Source: Pseudomonadota bacterium
GTDB taxonomy: Bacteria; Pseudomonadota; Alphaproteobacteria; Rhizobiales; Xanthobacteraceae
NCBI GenBank assembly: GCA_018242205.1
Contig: JAFECJ010000015.1
Span: 1 to 64,000 of the forward strand
Direction of reading: 5' to 3'
Length of the DNA: 64,000 nucleotides
Shown here: one piece after another, positions 61,682 to 64,000 of the stretch
Position numbering within the stretch: the first letter of the stretch is position 1
Layout: every line of letters begins with the position of its first letter
Program-made: the position numbers and the translations under genes
Notes under the pieces: generated by a model
Seen by the model: the letters and a program-made list of their open reading frames with translations, nothing else
Database searches by the model: none
What the model was told of the DNA's origin: nothing

Positions 61682-61803
61682 GTCCCGGACGCGATGCAGC
61701 GTGAAACGCTGCTTCGCAGAGCCGGGACCGTTCCGCACTCTGGACCTGGCGGTCCCGGTTCTGCGGCGCATCACAAAGCGGTGCTGCGCCGCGCCCGGGA
61801 CAT
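61682..61803. repeat. Dispersed repeat (family D) between purH and gdh
   Basis: GTCCCGGACGCGATGCAGCG (continuing TGAAACGCTGCTTCGCAGAG), then CCGGGACCGTTCC, then GGTCCCGGTTCTGCGGCGCA and GTGCTGCGCCGCGCCCGGGA. Several inverted parts (GATGCAGCGTGAAACGCTGC; CCGGGACC...GGTCCCGG) give it a cruciform character. It is a recognisable type in Bradyrhizobium-like genomes and likely separates the two convergent transcripts. Confidence 0.7.
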
Positions 61804-61806
61804 GCA

Positions 61807-64000
61807 TCACTCGCGCGCCAGATCGCCGAGCAAGCTCGCCGCCACCGAGAGCTTCGACAAGGTCAGCCCGGAGCCCGCGATCTCGTGAATCGCGGCGCGG
61901 ATGCGCTCGACTTCGGTCTTGCGCGGCTTGAGCCACTCCGTCACGGCGTCGGCGCCGGCGTGGCCGTTGCCGACCATCGCCGCGGTCAGCCGCCGTTCGG
62001 CATCGCCGATCTGATCGACGGCGCGGTCGAGCGCCAGGCGATCGAAATAATCCGACACGACAATGCCAGGCACGGCATGCGCCACTCTGTCGAGCTGGAA
62101 GAAGGCTTCGGTGGCGAAATACGTCGCCGTCACTTCCGCGACCGGTTTGCCGGCGCGATCGGCGACCAGCACGATATCCGGCGCGGCCTTGGTGAAGGCC
62201 AGATTGGCGATGCGCCGCGCCAGATGTTCCGGCACGCCGTCGCGCGTCAATTCGGCGATGCGCGCATCGCGCGCCGCCGCCGCCGGCTTCGACAGCGCGG
62301 CGTCGAGCGCCGCTTCCACCTGGGCGATGCCGTCGCGGTAATGCGCGACGATGGCGTCGAGGCCGAGCTTGAGATCGACGTTGCGCAAGAACCAAACCAG
62401 CCGGTCGAGCAGCAGGCCCTGCACGGCGGCGTAGAGCGACAATTGGGTGTCGCCGGTGACCTTGTTGTCGAGCGTGTCGACCTCGCCGTTGAGGTCGACC
62501 ATGTCGTAGCTGTTGCGCACGGCGGCGAAGGCCGCGGCGATCGAAGCGGCGGTGGCGCCGGTCTGATCGGCGATGCGCACGGTCAGCGTGGCGCCGCCGC
62601 GGTTGATCATCGAGTTGGTGAGCTGGGTAGCGATGATCTCACGACGCAGGCGGTGCGATTGCAGCGCATCAGGATGCCGTGTCGTCATTTCCTGCGGGAA
62701 GTAGCGATTGATCTCGCGACCGAGATAGGGATCGTCCGGCACGGTCGAATTGAGGAGCTCCGAATAGAGCGTGAGCTTGGCGTAAGCGAGCAGCACCGCC
62801 AGTTCCGGCCGCGTCAGCGGCAGGTTGCGCTTGCGCCGGTCGGCAAGCGCCATCTCGTCGGGCAGATATTCGACCGCGCGGTCGAGCAAGCCGCGCTGCT
62901 CCAAGGTCTGCATCAGGCGTTGCTGGAAGCCGAAATCCTCCAGCCCACGCCGCTGCGCCAGCGAGATCGCCAAAGTCTGCTGGTAGTTGTTGCGCAGGAC
63001 GAGACGCGCCACCTCGTCGGTCATCTCGACCAGCTCGGCGTTGCGCTCATCGATCGTCAGCGTGCCGGCACGTACCAGCGACGAATAAGCGATCTTGATA
63101 TTGACTTCGACGTCGGAGGTGTTGACGCCGGCCGAGTTGTCGATGGCGTCAGTGTTGAGCCGCACGCCGGCCATCGCAGCCTCGATGCGGCCGCGCTGCG
63201 TCATGCCGAGATTGGCGCCCTCGCCGACCACCTTGACCCGCAAATCGACGCCGGTGATGCGGATGGCGTCGTTGGCGCGGTCGCCGGCCGCCTCGTCGCT
63301 TTCGCCCGCGGCGCGCACATAGGTGCCGATGCCGCCGAAGAACAACAGGTCGACCTTGGCCTTCAGAATCGCCTGCATCAATTGCTGCGGCGTCACCTTT
63401 TCGCCGACCTCGAACAGCTTCTGCGCCTCGGGCGACAGGCGGATTTCCTTCGACGAGCGCGGATAGATGCCGCCACCCTTGGACAACAGCGCCTTGTCGT
63501 AATCCTGCCAGCTCGAGCGCGGCAAATCGAACAGTCTTTGCCGTTCGAGGAAGCTCTCTTTCGGATCGGGATCGGGATCGATGAAGATGTCGCGGTGGTC
63601 GAAGGCGGCAACCAGCTTGGTCGTGTTCTCGCGCAGCATGCCGTTGCCGAACACATCGCCCGACATATCGCCCACGCCGACCGCAGTGAACGGCGTCTCA
63701 TGGATGTTGATGTCCATCTCGCGGAAATGGCGCTTGACCGATTCCCACGCACCGCGCGCGGTAATGCCCATCACCTTGTGGTCGTAGCCGGCCGAGCCGC
63801 CGGAGGCGAAGGCATCGCCCAGCCAATAGCCGTGCTCGATCGACAGCGCATTGGCGATGTCGGAGAAGGTCGCCGTGCCCTTGTCGGCAGCAACCACGAG
63901 ATAAGGATCGTCGCCCTCGTGCCGCACCACATTGTCCGGCGGAATAATGGTGCCGTCCGGCGCGTAGTTGTCGGTAATCTCCAACAGCGACGAGATGAAC
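61807..64000 (-). CDS. gdhB: Large NAD-dependent glutamate dehydrogenase, C-terminal part (runs off the window)
   Basis: Deaminates glutamate to 2-oxoglutarate with NAD, a catabolic enzyme of about 1,600 residues in proteobacteria. Only the last roughly 730 residues are in the window; the frame continues upstream past 64000 ([16 protein letters not shown]), so the apparent start near 63984 is not real. Visible parts of the catalytic region include [32 protein letters not shown] and [16 protein letters not shown]. The C-terminal helical part ([17 protein letters not shown], then [18 protein letters not shown]) follows. The symbol is tentative. Confidence 0.92.
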   Translation of the reverse strand, partial: FISSLLEITDNYAPDGTIIPPDNVVRHEGDDPYLVVAADKGTATFSDIANALSIEHGYWLGDAFASGGSAGYDHKVMGITARGAWESVKRHFREMDINIHETPFTAVGVGDMSGDVFGNGMLRENTTKLVAAFDHRDIFIDPDPDPKESFLERQRLFDLPRSSWQDYDKALLSKGGGIYPRSSKEIRLSPEAQKLFEVGEKVTPQQLMQAILKAKVDLLFFGGIGTYVRAAGESDEAAGDRANDAIRITGVDLRVKVVGEGANLGMTQRGRIEAAMAGVRLNTDAIDNSAGVNTSDVEVNIKIAYSSLVRAGTLTIDERNAELVEMTDEVARLVLRNNYQQTLAISLAQRRGLEDFGFQQRLMQTLEQRGLLDRAVEYLPDEMALADRRKRNLPLTRPELAVLLAYAKLTLYSELLNSTVPDDPYLGREINRYFPQEMTTRHPDALQSHRLRREIIATQLTNSMINRGGATLTVRIADQTGATAASIAAAFAAVRNSYDMVDLNGEVDTLDNKVTGDTQLSLYAAVQGLLLDRLVWFLRNVDLKLGLDAIVAHYRDGIAQVEAALDAALSKPAAAARDARIAELTRDGVPEHLARRIANLAFTKAAPDIVLVADRAGKPVAEVTATYFATEAFFQLDRVAHAVPGIVVSDYFDRLALDRAVDQIGDAERRLTAAMVGNGHAGADAVTEWLKPRKTEVERIRAAIHEIAGSGLTLSKLSVAASLLGDLARE

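Noticed and set aside
63984..64000. Apparent start codon of the glutamate dehydrogenase at 63984
   Set aside because: The frame stays open to the window edge with conserved sequence ([13 protein letters not shown]), so the gene simply continues beyond the window.

Overview
The window looks like a chromosomal segment of a GC-rich alphaproteobacterium of the order Hyphomicrobiales (Rhizobiales), nearest in flavour to the Bradyrhizobium/Rhodopseudomonas/Xanthobacteraceae side. The clues are the order hemC-hemD-mitofilin-like-hemY divergent from tsaD-gpsA-EVE-acs, the rsmB-heparinase-purH block, a mesaconyl-CoA hydratase of the ethylmalonyl-CoA pathway, an invasion-associated locus B protein, and several short dispersed palindromic repeats of the kind common in these genomes. 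Nearly all of it is housekeeping DNA. I saw no phage, insertion sequence, CRISPR array or rRNA. This assignment is by recognition only, since no database search was possible.

Layout. 1-170: homopolymer-rich, possibly artefactual start, then a dispersed repeat. 0.2-1.2 kb: asd (minus). 1.3-5.6 kb: an ECF sigma/anti-sigma pair followed by a SorA-type sulfite dehydrogenase and its cytochrome c, with an ECF-like promoter in front of sorA. 5.7-9.1 kb: class Ia ribonucleotide reductase nrdAB (minus) behind a cobalamin riboswitch. 9.1-14.2 kb: leuB, a type II NADH dehydrogenase, mesaconyl-CoA hydratase, a GNAT enzyme and a LysR regulator. 14.4-17.9 kb: sdhCDAB. 18-29 kb: mixed single genes (M48 protease, argG, PAP2 phosphatase, rlmN, quinone oxidoreductase, pterin dehydratase, site-2 protease). 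29.4-31.8 kb: FtrA, FtrB and FtrD iron-uptake genes without ftrC. 31.9-33.9 kb: a 653-residue secreted protein I cannot assign. 34-45.5 kb: typA, folD, yggU/yggT, tRNA-Ala, an SDR, TerB, a TPR lipoprotein, a PcaB-like lyase, an MFS transporter and two ParA-like ATPases. 45.7-51 kb: tRNA-Thr and the haem operon. 51-64 kb: tsaD, gpsA, EVE, acs, tandem L,D-transpeptidases, rsmB, heparinase-like, purH, and the C-terminal part of a large NAD-glutamate dehydrogenase that runs off the window.

How the genes fit together. Acetyl-CoA synthetase, mesaconyl-CoA hydratase, succinate dehydrogenase and NDH-2 fit an aerobic heterotroph that can assimilate acetate through the ethylmalonyl-CoA pathway and feeds electrons to quinone. 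SorAB adds sulfite oxidation to cytochrome c, apparently under a dedicated ECF switch. FtrABD, the haem genes and sdh all tie to iron.

The most interesting signals are: (i) the B12 riboswitch on nrdAB, whose B12 box has an exact 9-nt complement next to a hairpin that covers the nrdA Shine-Dalgarno; (ii) the ECF-sulfite module; (iii) FtrABD without its permease; (iv) the unknown secreted protein, whose start codon sits just behind a perfect hairpin; (v) paired orphan ParA-like ATPases.
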